NCBI RefSeq assembly: GCF_016086655.4
Contig: NC_092584.1
Coordinates: forward strand, 13,939,907 to 14,003,906
DNA length: 64,000 nucleotides
From: Lepeophtheirus salmonis
Lineage: Eukaryota; Arthropoda; Copepoda; Siphonostomatoida; Caligidae
Direction of reading: 5' to 3'
Made by a program: the position numbers and the translations under genes. Numbering within the stretch: the stretch's first letter is position 1; the number at the start of each line of letters is the position of its first letter. Positions 50,505 through 61,739 of the stretch are shown here, one piece after another. Under the pieces are notes generated by a model. The model was not told the DNA's origin. It searched no databases and was given only the letters and a program-made list of their open reading frames with translations.

Positions 50505-50745
50505 AAGTATATAGTAATGACAGGAGTACGAAAGACAAAAAGTAAACCTGAGCATTTGTTGTGGAGTTATAATTATAAGTCCATTTAGCAAATGGAGTTG
50601 AATTGAATATTCTTGCAGTGTCCTTTTTTATTTCTTTCTCTCCTCCTTCTTCGTCAAAGTTGATTTTAGCCTCATGACAGCTCAGCTGTTCTACTCCAAC
50701 ACAGTTTTCAAATTAAGAGGACTACCATGTTGACATTTGTACTAT
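50505..50745 (+). repeat. Interspersed repeat family R1, copy 5
   Basis: Has the longer left part (AAGTATATAGTAATGAC...ACAAAAAGTAAACC), then TTATAATTATAAGTCC, GAATTGAATATTCTTGCAG and CATGACAGCTCAGCTGTTCT...ACTACCATGTTGAC. Confidence 0.65.
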
Positions 50746-51169
50746 GTGTTTCAATCCCTCCAATTAACCAAGAAAAAAAATCTATTTTCATCTTATTTAA
50801 TTTTTATTAACTGTTTTTAGGAGAATAGACTTTCAAGTCATTTTTCTATAAAAATTATTATTTGCTAATTCACTCATCAATGACTTGGAAGATAAAAGAA
50901 CTATAAAAAATGCTAATATTTTCATAAAACTACTCAATTAGTAAAATATTGAATGAGAAAAAATAATAATTAGATTAATTCAAGTGAATAATTTGACTCT
51001 TTTTTATTCCATATTTTACTATTTGAGTAGTTTTACGATATTAATAACCATACAATTTGAATAGATCAATATAAAATAATAATATCAATTAGTAGTTGGA
51101 GATTATTATTATCATTGAAATTAAATAATGCATTTTAAAACAAAAATATTCTATTTTTCTATTTTGGCT

Positions 51170-51385
51170 ACCCGCGGCACACCAAAAGAGCTCAACATTT
51201 GGTGTTTAAATGAGGGGTTGTTAGTCGTTTCTTAAATAGTGGTATTGGGTTTCCTCAGATTTTCATCAGATTCAGCCCCAACATTCGTGGTTTATAAGGA
51301 GTAAGAGGGGCCCTTACTTGTATATTATATAGGAGTTGTGGTAGATCGGGTATGTTTTAGGCTGTAAATTATCCACGTACCTACT
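51170..51385 (+). repeat. Copy of the internal segment of the 61-kb foldback-like element
   Basis: CAGCCCCAACATTCGTGG, GAGGGGCCCTTACTTG, TATATAGGAGTTGTGGTAGA and TGTTTTAGGC align in order with 61465-61565 (CAGCCCAAACATTTGGGGG, GAGGGGCCTTTTC, TATATAGGAGTGGTGGTGA, TGTTTCAGGC). The subrepeat termini are absent here. Confidence 0.6.
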
Positions 51386-51479
51386 CAATGCATTACTAGT
51401 AATATCTTCAGTAAGACTTACTAAGTTTTTTTTTATTTTTGAAAACTGTGATCATTATTATTTATATTTGAAGAGAAAA

Positions 51480-51640
51480 AATCAAAGTATAATGTAATGA
51501 CTAGTGCATGAAATACAAAAAGAAACCTTGTAGATTTGTTGCGTGATTATAATTGACAGTACTGGTTGAACTTGGAGTAGTTTTTGAGGATCGATATCAG
51601 AGTATTTCTTGCTTATATTCTCCCCGTGACCGGTAATTTC
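51480..51640 (+). repeat. Interspersed repeat family R1, copy 6
   Basis: AAAGTATAATGTAATGACTA with ATACAAAAAGAAACC matches the left part of copy 5. GAGGATCGATATCAGAGT then matches the centre. The right half is lost. Confidence 0.65.
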
Positions 51641-51730
51641 ATTTCTGTCTTTTCATTCCCTGTAAAATTCATCCCCGGAGATTTCATTCCCATTTTAATA
51701 TTTAATGACGTCATACTGTCAAAACCATTT

Positions 51731-51752
51731 ATACATATATATATATATATAC
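51731..51752. repeat. Short AT dinucleotide microsatellite
   Basis: ATACATATATATATATATAT followed by AC. Confidence 0.8.
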
Positions 51753-52014
51753 TTCCAGTGAGTAGTTTTTAAGTAAGTAGGCCTTGGCAGTTGGCAGTGG
51801 AGATGACTTATGATGGATGGGACACGGAAATGAAGGATTTTTATTGTTCATAAATTAAAAAATGACGTCCTCCTAAGTCTTAAATCGTGAGTAGAACTGG
51901 AATTCCGATTCGCAGATATTGTTTTAAGACCTTAGAAGTAGAAAGAAATGACGTCATTTCTCTTCCCTGTGATCGTTTATAATTACTAATACTCTGTCAG
52001 AACAATTTTATCTG

Positions 52015-52205
52015 AGGTTTTGCTCTGGAGTATAAATGAAAGTGATTTTTAGACTCGGAGTAGAATTGGAGATCAACATCAGAGTGATTCCTTGTATATT
52101 TCATTCTACCTCTCCTTCCTTGTCACAACTGATCTAATAAAACGTCATGACAAGTAAACTGTTTTTCCGAACATTTTTCAAGTTTTAGGGATTATCATGA
52201 TCATA
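52015..52205 (+). repeat. Interspersed repeat family R1, copy 7
   Basis: AGACTCGGAGTAGAATTGGA, ATCAACATCAGAGTGATTCC, CTGATCTAATAAAACGTCAT and a diverged TTTTCAAGTTTTAGGGATTA. This is among the best-preserved right halves. Confidence 0.65.
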
Positions 52206-52641
52206 TTCCGTTTCTTTTATTTTTACATATCGGCAGGACATATTTTATGCACAACTAAGAAGTACCGTTCTAAGTTTTGTAATATTTGGGGAAATATCTA
52301 GAATACAATACTGTCAATGGATGATTTGCTAAGAATACAAACATATTATTGAGTCCTTGATATATCAATCCTTATTTATAAATGTATTTGTTTCTCATCT
52401 GTTGACCAAATAAAGACGAGGAGGAAAAAGAAAGGCTAGATTAATGATGCGACATGTCTCTTGAAATATAAAAATTCAAATATCTTCAACATATTATTAT
52501 TCTCATTACATCGTACCATTTCTTCTATTATAAAATGGATTTAAAAATAGAATATAATGTACAATAATATATACATGTATACATCAGTTGGTGTTTTATA
52601 TGAATTACTTTAGTTTCTTTCGACGTTTCCTTCAATATATA

Positions 52642-53880
52642 CAAGGTGCGAAAGCTATCTGTCCCTCGATAATGATTTTTTATTTTCAAACGCAAATTTT
52701 TCTCCTTCCAATTATCAGATTAAAAAAATAAAAACAGATTCTGAAATCTTGATTGAGTTTTTTTTTTTATTATTCAATAACATCACCTCCATACGAGACC
52801 GAATGCGTAAGTAGGCCTTTGCTATTTGTCCCTTGGGAAATCATGGAGTTCCTTCTTCGTCCGACCTATAAGTTCGTATTTCGTCTTGCAAAGGGTTCGG
52901 TTGGCTTGTCGTTTGATCGTGCCCCAAACATAAAAAAAACTATCGGATTCCGATCCGGTGATTTTATATATCCTAACTCCGTTGAGATGAACTTTTCTAG
53001 GAGTCTAGACTTATTTTTGAGGAGTGGCAGGAAGCTACATAATTATACATTTAAGGCAATTATGTAGATCCAGGTCTTTAACTTGATCTTTAGACGTCCA
53101 TGTAAGTATCAAGGTTGCCCCTTTGGTATCGGGGAAACACACAAGGAGGCTGAACGTGGCCTTTGGAGCTAATCTCTCCAAACACCATGATGTTGTCTGG
53201 GAACTTCGTCTACATAATGTTTGGTACATACTTGAGGCAGAATGACAACTACCTGTTGTTCTGTATATTGACTTTCGGGTCTTAGTAAAAGATTTCATCG
53301 TCCAAGAAATACCATATTATGTCTCGATGAAGGTGGTACTTGAGATGGTTGATAAACTTTTGTGAGTGCTGAAAGTATGTAGACTATATACTTGATAAAT
53401 TTTTGTTTGAAAATAAAATCCTATTCGCAGCACAGCTACCTTACTTACCCAGTATATATTGGAGGAAACGTTGAAAGAAACTAACGCAATTCATATAAAA
53501 AAGCAACTAAGGCCCAACTTCTCAAGCAATTGCCCTGATGGACTTCCCTGGGTCTTCATTGACGACTTGCTAGAAAGTGGCCAAGAATTCTAGTATTGAG
53601 ACACAGTCACATCAACCTTTGACCTTCACCTGCATAGTTGTTGTCTTAAAATTACCTTTAGGGGCCTCAAATTACCTTCTAACCTTGTGAACGAACTTGT
53701 CATTGAATCCTAGTGTTAGAACAATTGTTATGCTGTTGCTCAAGGCTTGGATTCCATGGAGAGCCATTTGCTTTTCCAAATTTTTGCATCAACGAATTCG
53801 TCAGTTGATTATATTTTTTCTACTTGTGCAGGTTTGAACAAGAGGTATACTATATGATAAAAAATTGTTTATGATTCCAA
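52642..53880 (-). mobile_element. Near full-length decayed mariner, same subfamily as 11.4 and 43.4 kb
   Basis: The left end is TA then CAAGGTGCGAAAGCTAT. Coding is on the minus strand. The 5' part near 53820 has the GCACAAGTAGAAAAAATATA block shared with the two sister copies. The middle reads MYQTL...SWCLERLAPKATFS, equivalent to the strand after the first catalytic Asp. The 3' part near 52790-52850 reads FPRDK, a stop and a tail like KACSRFRPRIEAVI in relatives. Many frameshifts. At 53891-53928 a 12-bp-arm inverted repeat (TTATTTAGATTT) lies just outside. Confidence 0.55.
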
Positions 53881-53890
53881 AAAGGGGCAT

Positions 53891-53928
53891 TTATTTAGAT
53901 TTGAGGTAGTATACTTAAATCTAAATAA
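53891..53928. repeat. Small inverted repeat, 12-bp arms
   Basis: TTATTTAGATTT at 53891-53902 pairs exactly with 53917-53928 around a 14-base loop. Confidence 0.8.
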
Positions 53929-54239
53929 GGATATTTTTCAAATTTATGTAGAATAAAATTTACAAACAGAGTATACAGTTATATAAAGAGATTTTGGATA
54001 TTATTATAGGAAAATAACGAATATAGATATATTATATCGGGTGTAATGAGGGGAAAAGAGCCTGGCCCAGGCAGGATACCTAAACTGTGATCCAATATTG
54101 TGAATAAGGGTGCCAAGACTAAATAATTTGTGAACGGATGCAAATGAATTTAATTTTCTTTTGAAATTGTTATGTTCAGAACCATAAAAATACTGATCAA
54201 AAGTTCAAAGTTGATATATTATTGGATGTGGTCTCCACT

Positions 54240-54275
54240 CCCCAGCCCCCCTCCCCCCCAAAAAAAAAAAAAAAA
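54240..54275. repeat. Poly(C)/poly(A) tract
   Basis: CCCCAGCCCCCCTCCCCCCC runs directly into an A run, an unusual C-run in this AT-rich region. Confidence 0.85.
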
Positions 54276-54498
54276 TGTGGAGATCAAACCCTTTATGTAT
54301 GTATTTTGCCTGCAAAAGGAGAAGAAATCCTGTAGACTGTACCATATAATAATTGATGCTATGGAAACACAGTCAGGGAGCAATTGGTTATGATGTCCGA
54401 GGTTTTTATCAAGACTATCCGCGCAAGGACTTAGATAGAGATTGGAAAGAGAAATACTCATTTTTTTCAAATATTTTAAGATAATACAATATTATGTA

Positions 54499-54720
54499 CA
54501 AGGGGGTTCTGAAAAATTTCCAACCTTAACGTAAAGATAGCAGCACTCGTAAATAAAAAATACACATGATATTGCCAGCATCTGTTGATAATTAATCATA
54601 AAGTTTTTGCCTTTTGGACAAGCAGTTGTTATGTAATAGTTGTTAGAGTGAGTTATTCTGTGTTTTTTTAATGAAAATAAACAAAATATGTCATTAAATA
54701 ATTTTTTGAAAGTGTAACCT
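54499..54720 (+). mobile_element. 5' end of a different mariner-like element
   Basis: TA then CAAGGGGGTTCTGAAAAATT, followed by CCTTAACGTAAAGATAGCAG and GTGAGTTATTCTGTG, a leader pattern I associate with mariner elements distinct from the DD37D group. No transposase ORF follows in a usable frame. Confidence 0.35.
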
Positions 54721-54794
54721 TTAAATAGGTTCGAACATATAAAGGCTTGTACTGTAAAAATTTGACTACTTTAAGTAAATCCAACTAAAAGTAA

Positions 54795-55073
54795 TTGAGC
54801 CTTAAACAAAAAGTGTCTCGTGAACAATTATTTTGCAGAAGAAAGCCCCAAGTACTTTTGGGACTGGACGCAGAGATGGGAGCCTATTTGGTGAAATATT
54901 GTATAGTTACAAGGGAGACTATACTAAAAAATAAACATCCAGAAATATGTCTTATATCTTTGATAGATTTGAAAATTTTAGACTACCTTCGGATATCCAG
55001 GATAGGGCAACCAAACGTGGACTCGAGAGGTGGAATTAAAAATGCATCAATAATTTTATATTTTCAAAAATAG
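54795..55073 (+). other. Open frame of unknown origin, possibly a DNA-binding transposon fragment
   Basis: This 92-codon frame contains QVLLGLDAEMGAYLVKYCIV. The arrangement LGxDxExxLVxY is reminiscent of CENP-B/pogo-type HTH domains, but one motif is weak evidence. There is no Kozak-supported start or terminal repeat. Not assigned to a gene. Confidence 0.22.
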
Positions 55074-55124
55074 ACAAAAAAATAATGGTAAAAAAAATGT
55101 AGACAATGTTTTTGCAAAACTTTT

Positions 55125-55985
55125 TCATTCTATATGGCCGACTTCATTATCAATTATAGCCTTTACATGTCGCCTGAAGGTCATGACGGAGTTGATGACA
55201 TACTCCTTTGACAGGTTGTCCCATGCATCCTCTATGGAGGACTTCATTGAGTACACATTTGGGGGTACTCATATCTGTTTGGACTAGAATCGAGGAATGT
55301 TATCTGCACAGAGCTTTTTTAACTTGGGGGACGTGTGAGAGGTGGTGGTTCCCTTGACACGTGGTTATCCTCCAGGTAGTTGGTCTTCAGCCATGTCAAG
55401 ATGGTTTAACTAAGCATCTTATAGTAGGCCTCCTGACTGATTTTCTGTTCAGCCTTGATAAAGAACGGACGCATCTTCTTTCCATCATGGGCAATAATGG
55501 TGAGGACCATTGTTTGGGCTGTATATTTGGCTTGGTACACTCCTTGGATATCTTCTGTTGTTTCCACAAGCCAACGGTAGTTTAGGCGGTTGTGGAACTG
55601 ACTTACTATGTAAATCTTCTTGTCCTAGAAAATTTTGAAAATTGATCCATGTCAGGATTTTCTTGGACCTCTTGAGCCTCCTGGCTTTAATGCCCTCTTT
55701 CAAAAGGTGGCCTGGGCTCCTTGTGAAATAAATCAATTCTAAGTTGTGCTTTAAAGCCCTCGTGATGGGCCTAGGAGTCATAGAGAAGTCGTTGGCGAGG
55801 CAATTCATTGACTTAGTGTGATCCTTACTTCTAGAACACCTAACAATTTCCGTAATGTGCATCACATCAACTCCAGCATTTAAGGGATCTGAAATACCTT
55901 GATGCCTTATTGCTCGCTCACGATGATGAAATGAAAAGGGACTGTGGAAATCGATTATCAAAAAATAATCCCTCAATCTTTTCAT
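55125..55985 (-). pseudogene. Broken DD37D mariner transposase
   Basis: The minus-strand frame from 55985 is open for 166 codons. It includes KSMNCLANDFSMTPRPITRA (second HTH), LLKEGIKARRLKRSKKILTW (linker leading to the first catalytic Asp, which falls where the frame degenerates) and VPQPPKLPLACGNN. Out of frame follow VLTIIAHDGKKMRPFFIKAE, ILTWLKTNYLEDN and, after a gap, AWDNLSKEYVINSVMTFRRH, VKAIID and a stop. Second and third catalytic Asp regions are missing between the last two pieces. Frameshifts explain the rest. Confidence 0.72.
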
Positions 55986-56899
55986 AGTAATAAGAAAATC
56001 AACATAAATTAACAGTACATTTTTTGATACCCCACCCTATATTTTATACGAACTGTTATTCTCGATAAATTAATTACACCCACACCCGGTACGTATATGT
56101 AAAGTTTATTATTAGTAAGGCAGGCATTCGAAACTTATCATCACATGCGTAAAATAGGAGATGCATTCGCAGTGATGATAAATGGATCCAATGCGTGTGT
56201 TTTATACATATATATTTTTGAACGATGCACTTTAGATTTTTGCTTTTCCTTTTTTTAGAAATGAAAAAAAGAAAGGAAGGAATAAAAAAAAATCTTTTAT
56301 TCATATATTTTTTTGTGAGATTGATTTTATTTTATATTACAGTGTTACCTCACTACCATAACAATAACGCTGCTGAAAATTGAAATTCGATTATCAAAAC
56401 GGTCCTAAAACCTTACTCCTTTAATACTACTCCCCATCATTATTGTACACTTAGATCTTCTCCCCTTTAGAATGAAAGTGTAATGATAAAACCTTTAGAA
56501 AATAAAATAAACACTGTTCAGATTGTTAACAACAAACAAACTTGCACACTGGAAAATGTTTAGATTTACATCCATACTAAATAAGTTGTAATCTACTTTT
56601 AATGATCTGTTTCGAAAATGACAAGAGTACAATTCCTTGCTGATTTCGAGTTATGTCATTGTTAAATTGTTAATGACGTCAGGGACCTGGAGTGGTTTAA
56701 TGGCCCTTAATTAGAATGCAAGTTATTAATATTAACTCATAAAAATATCATTAAAGAGGGACGGGGGGCAGTTAAGTTATGGAATCAAGAAACGACGACT
56801 CAATATCAATTTTTGATATGTTTTAATACTAAAGTCAATATGTCCTCAATCACAACCCATAAAAGGCTCGACTCGCCGGTGAACAGATTGAAGCTATTG

Positions 56900-57200
56900 A
56901 CAATTAAGGCCATATGCATAGAGTAGCACGCACTCATGTTAGCAGCTCAGAGCGCATCCAAATTTTGATGAGAGATATGGCACACAATCTTCTCATAGAT
57001 GCTCCAAACTGCAAAGTCCTGAGGGCTGAGGTAAAAGGCTGGAGGAAGGCCACATGGAGGTAGTCCAGATCTAATCCTCATTGTTTCCCCATAAGTTTTG
57101 GTTTATTGGGGCTGTAATTGACTTCTTGAGGCAGACCAGATAGAGATGCAAATGGCCTTTCCAGCCTTCAGGACACTGACACTGTCGTGAGTAGTACCAT
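56900..57200 (-). pseudogene. Mariner relic, short internal-deletion product
   Basis: The minus strand gives TVSVLKAGKAICISIWSA from the N-terminal domain. About 40 codons later comes LPPAFYLSPQDFAVWSIYEK, then CHISHQNLDAL, from the region around and after the third catalytic Asp (the Asp of QDFAVW remains). Everything between is lost, again an N-to-C fusion. Confidence 0.5.
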
Positions 57201-57229
57201 TTTTGTTGTTGCTCCGATATTTTATGTTT

Positions 57230-59310
57230 AGAGAACTTAGAAAAAAAAACACCTGTTAGTTTGTTTCAACTGTCTCTTGATTGAGTAATGAAACATCGAA
57301 ATGAAGAATAACGAAGATAAAATCGTTATCAAATCTCGTTGCAAGTTTTGCCCCCCTTTATAAATTTAAATGAGCTATTTTGAAGATTACTTATGAAGTA
57401 CATACGGCGTTACGTTCCTCAGTAACACAAAAATTAAAAGTGTATTTGGTTAAGAGCTCTCAATGTTTCTAATTTCCCCTCCTCCATATCGGGTTTCCAA
57501 ACAATTATAATTGGTTGAATTTGAATTATCTCTTTCTATGCACTGAATATTTCCCAACAACATTAATTAAATAATAAATAAACAATAGTTTCGAAGAATT
57601 GTCTAACTACCTACTAATTTTACTATTTTTTTTTCTTTTTTTCGCGTTTGGGAAGAAAAGATGAAAGTACGCTGTGATAGATGTATGTACATATCGTCAT
57701 AAATTTAGGTTTTTGTAACTTGTAACAGTTGTAATTGAAATCTGTAATTAGAGAAGACATTTTAGTATCCACAGTTATGATGTTCGTGATTAAACTAGCG
57801 AGTCTCTTAAGGAGAGGAAAAATCTTGCAGGAAGCGTGTGTGGAAGTTTAAAAGAGATTTGGGGGTCCCTGTAGAAATTATGGGTATTTATTACTTAAAT
57901 TAGGGAAGTCAGTTTGAAATCAATTATATTTCATTTAGATAAATTTTAATCGTTCAAACAGTTTTTTGTTTTTTTTTTCAATCCGTTCCTTAGTTTAATA
58001 GCACCATCTGCAGGAAAATAAATCATCTGAAGAGAGCTTATTTACCTTAATTAAAAAAAATGGATTTAATAGAAGGTACAATGGATTAACAAAAATATAT
58101 CAATCTAGTGTATTGTAAAGTTTTGTAAGAATGTGTTAATGCGACGTAGATCAATTTTAACCCGACATTCATAAATGCAATCTTTATTATTGCGCAATTT
58201 AAAAGTACTTTGTTTTAATTTTTTGACTCTCCTTTTTTTAATAACTATAATTAAGTGTTTGGAAGCGTGGGAAGATATTTATATAGTTGAATTTTATATT
58301 ATACTACTTAATTGCATATATTTAAACTCATCATCTTAAGCACAATACTATATTCTGTCATTGCTGAAGATTTCATTCCATATTTTAGATGTTTAAGAAA
58401 TTTGTTTTGTTTTATTGAAATATCATATTATACTAGATCACAGTTTTTGGTGTAGGTTATAACATAAGCAGTACAAAAAAAAGACAAGACACTTCCTTAT
58501 AAATACAGGCTCAAAAGGAAAAAAAAAAGATTTGAATTTTTTTCTAACTACATAGATAAGATGCACGACTCCCTCTTACCAATTTGTAGTTGGAAAACAG
58601 TTAACGAGCAGCCCAGTATTTTAAATATTTTTGGAAACGAAAAATGCTAGAAGACTTATTTACACTCACTTTCTAACTCTTCTCTTATTTAATCTTTGAC
58701 ATAATCCTGTAAGTATCTTTATTTAGGGTGAACAATTTATGTAATAGACAAACTCAAATGTGTGTATGGTTTCATAAAAAAAACTTTTGTATGAATTTTT
58801 ATAGCTTATGTGAGGTTTTCGACTTTTGTTTAAATCATGTAAGCAATTTAATTATTTTGATTAAATTTATTTGTATATTACAAATATGGTTTAATATATC
58901 ATTATAAAAGATAATCTTAGAGTAACACATATTTTATTTTTTAAACAAAAAGGAGCAAATCCTAAAAAAACATTGTCTAAATTTGTTTATCAAAATAAAG
59001 AAAGTACAGGTTAATTCGATTAACATGCTAAATACTTACAGAATCGAACATCAACACATTTATTTACACATTAAACTAAAATTTTTTGATATCAGCATCA
59101 AAACATAAATTTTTAGATAAAGGTAGATAAAAGTATCAGAAAATTTTCTATCAGCATCAAAGATTTGGAACAAATATATCTGCCCCATTTTTCAGAGTTG
59201 ATAATCTGTGATGTTTTTTTTTTTTTTTTTTTAAAAAAGGCTGTTACCTTTATTATTCTTTAAATAAATTATGGTTAGTCCTGTCAATTGAAAGCATTTA
59301 GGGACTTGAA
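57230..59310. other. AT-rich stretch with no recognised feature
   Basis: No coding or repeat signal recognised; a long T run lies at about 59213-59232. Confidence 0.4.
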
Positions 59311-59319
59311 AAAAAAGAA

Positions 59320-59420
59320 ACTAAAATTTTCCATGGTAATCCTGACAATTTAAAGAATGTTTATAGGAGAAAAGCTTAGCGATTGCAAATTTTATTGTAT
59401 TACATAGAAGCTGCTATGAA
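59320..59420 (-). repeat. R1 repeat fragment in inverted orientation
   Basis: The minus strand reads CGCTAAGCTTTTCTCC...TTTAAATTGTCAGGATTACCAT, the right half of the R1 family. Confidence 0.5.
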
Positions 59421-59744
59421 CAGAGAGAAATCAATGCAAGTGCCCTGCCGTCTCGAGGAAGGACAATGGCAGATTCCAAGAAGATCTTCTCCTTATAAGT
59501 CTCTCAATATCTCCACAGTGTTACTCTCTATGAATCCACACTCTTGGGGATACTTTATGCTTGGATATTATCTTCTCAAGAATTAAGAAATGATCATAAC
59601 AGTTAAACAAAAATAAACACTTTTTAGGTTGTCAAAATAACAAAACTTACATACTAAAAAGTGCTCATAATTTACAATCATACATATAAGTACCGAGAGG
59701 TCCATAAAAATGTACAAGTGTGTCTATGCTCTCTGAATCATTTA

Positions 59745-60215
59745 ATCTAGCCGCATTTAGTGGTAATGATTACTTCCAGGCAGCTGTAGAAGGCCTGGTA
59801 CCTCCTTCAGTTGTAGTCAGAGCGTCCAATTGCTAGCTGAAAGGGTCTTTGAGGGCCTTAATGTTTGGTTGACAGACACTGTAGGCCTTCCCCTTGACAT
59901 GCACAGAAAATTTGTAGTTTAGAGGGTTCTTATTGGAGATAAAGGGGGGAGGGGATATTGCCAAGAAGAGTCTTGTAAGGTAGAGAGGTTGTTCTTTCAA
60001 TAATGGTTTCAAAAGCAGCCTCTCCTCCCTCACAAGGATATTTCTGCTTAAGTTTTTGTTAGCTCTCTAGAGGGTCTGGTGTTAAATCCCGAAATTTCTT
60101 ACATGTGCTCTCATAGACTTGTAGGGATTGGTCTGGGCTGTTTTTTTAAATTCCTCCTAGTCCTGAGATATCTTCCTCTTAAACGTTTTGGACTTGCTGA
60201 CAAATTCAAGCTGAA
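59745..60215 (-). pseudogene. Internally deleted DD37D mariner transposase
   Basis: In minus-strand order: FVSKSKTFKRKISQD, a stop, EEFKKTAQTNPYKSMRAHVR, RANKNLSRNILVREERLLLK (HTH and linker), then, still in the frame that opens at 60033, a jump to ISNKNPLNYKFSVHVKGKAY and SVCQPNIKALKDPFS, after the third catalytic Asp (Asn in this copy, NPLNY). The first two catalytic Asp regions are deleted. Confidence 0.7.
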
Positions 60216-60379
60216 GAGTTCTAGTATGTTTTGTAACAAATTTCTTATGTTTTAATATAACGAAATATGAATTAATACAATCACTCATCTTCCATTAATT
60301 ATTGAACAAGTAACCCTTCATATATGAAAGAAACAATTGGGTATAAAGATACGAAGTGAGATTTGTGAGTATTTAATTC

Positions 60380-60475
60380 CTCTCATAGCTCCTTGCAGCT
60401 AATCTAATAAGACGTGATGAGAGCTAAACAGCTCTTCTTCCGTACATATTTCAAATTGACATAGTATCACCTTTT
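60380..60475 (+). repeat. Interspersed repeat family R1, copy 8
   Basis: CAGCTAATCTAATAAGACGTGATGAGAGCTAAACAGCTCTTCTTCC then TTTCAAATTGACATAGTATCACC, split across short conserved blocks; right half only. Confidence 0.6.
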
Positions 60476-60856
60476 AATTTTTTTAGAAAAACGACTGGTT
60501 ATATTCTCTACTACCTTACGTTTACTTATGAACCATAGTACACTTTAAGTCAATTTTTTGATCTAATTCAAATTACAAAAAATATACTTTTTGTATGTAA
60601 TTTAACTTTTGAAAAAACTTCTTAAAAATAAAAAAGTGAAAGAACTCTTTATTTAAAAATAGACATTAAGTAAGTTGCGAAAAACTACTTACTTACTGCA
60701 TATAAATTCTTGAACTACTTTGCCAGCATTAAACTGTATATTTTTAATGCAAATATAAATGTTTCAATAAATATACATCAACTGTATTGTAGCAGAGTTA
60801 ATTTCTGTCTAACATTTGTCAGTATTTATTATTTACTACTGTGTGTACAGGCATTA

Positions 60857-61725
60857 GGTGAAACGTCGTACTACAAAATGTCGAATGGACAAAACATCGA
60901 CCGACAGAATTTCGACCAGAAAATAGTACACTTCAAAAAATGAAAAGCAGTTTCTACGACATTTCATTCTAGATATTTCCCACCCATGATGTTTACCCAA
61001 CTATTCCTCCTTAAACTGACAGTTATGAACTCTTTCAAACCCCCATTTATAACTCAAAATTTGGGGCTTTTTCGGGTACTGCCAGGCCCCAACTGACATA
61101 AAATTTTAAAGGACCTTCTAAATAAACCAATTTATTGCACGAAAATTGATGGTAATAACGTTAATACAAATTGAATATTCTTATTTTATTCAATTATTTA
61201 TTTATTCGTATAAAATGGGAAATATGAAATTATAAGAGACATTCCCTCCCCCCTTCTACATAAAAAACAGTGCCCTCAACCCCTTTTCCTATTTATAATG
61301 CTTCGCTGGGTCCCAAAAAGGGATGAAACTTACCCCTGCCAGATAAGTTACCTTCAAAGGCCACTCCCAACACTTCTATTTATATCCAGAAAGTTAGGGC
61401 TCTTAGAGCTTGCTTAAAAAGAGGAGGTGGGTCTCATCCAATATCGGTGGCAGGCCGTTCCTGAAAACAGCCCAAACATTTGGGGGTAAATAGGGGTTGT
61501 GAGGGGCCTTTTCTAATAGTTTATATAGGAGTGGTGGTGATGGTGGGGGAATGTTTCAGGCGGGAAAAGTATGAAAGGGAAACATCGTAATACTATCTGG
61601 AAGAGCCCATATTTTATATTCTACGGTCGACGTTTTGTCTAATTGACGTTTAGTCTATTCAACGTTTTGTCCTTCAACATTTTGTGGATCGACGTTCAGT
61701 TGGTCGACGTTTTGTCCATGCACCG
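60857..61725. mobile_element. Foldback-like element with subrepeat termini
   Basis: The right end (61625-61717) is six consecutive 14-16 bp units of the type GGTCGACGTTTTGTCC. The left end (60857-60925) carries the same unit in reverse (for example TGTCGAATGGACAAAACATC), at least four times. The terminal bases GGTG and CACC are mutually inverted. The interior has no ORF, is locally richer in G+C, and shares a segment with 51170-51385. Structure matches foldback-type non-autonomous DNA elements; no target duplication was identified. Confidence 0.65.
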
Positions 61726-61739
61726 TAAAAACACTTACT

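Noticed and set aside
52753..53067. 104-codon plus-strand open frame containing LSFDRAP, at first considered as the next sidestep exon
   Set aside because: It lies antisense to the decayed mariner at 52.6-53.9 kb, has no acceptor with the required phase, and lacks the second Ig cysteine.
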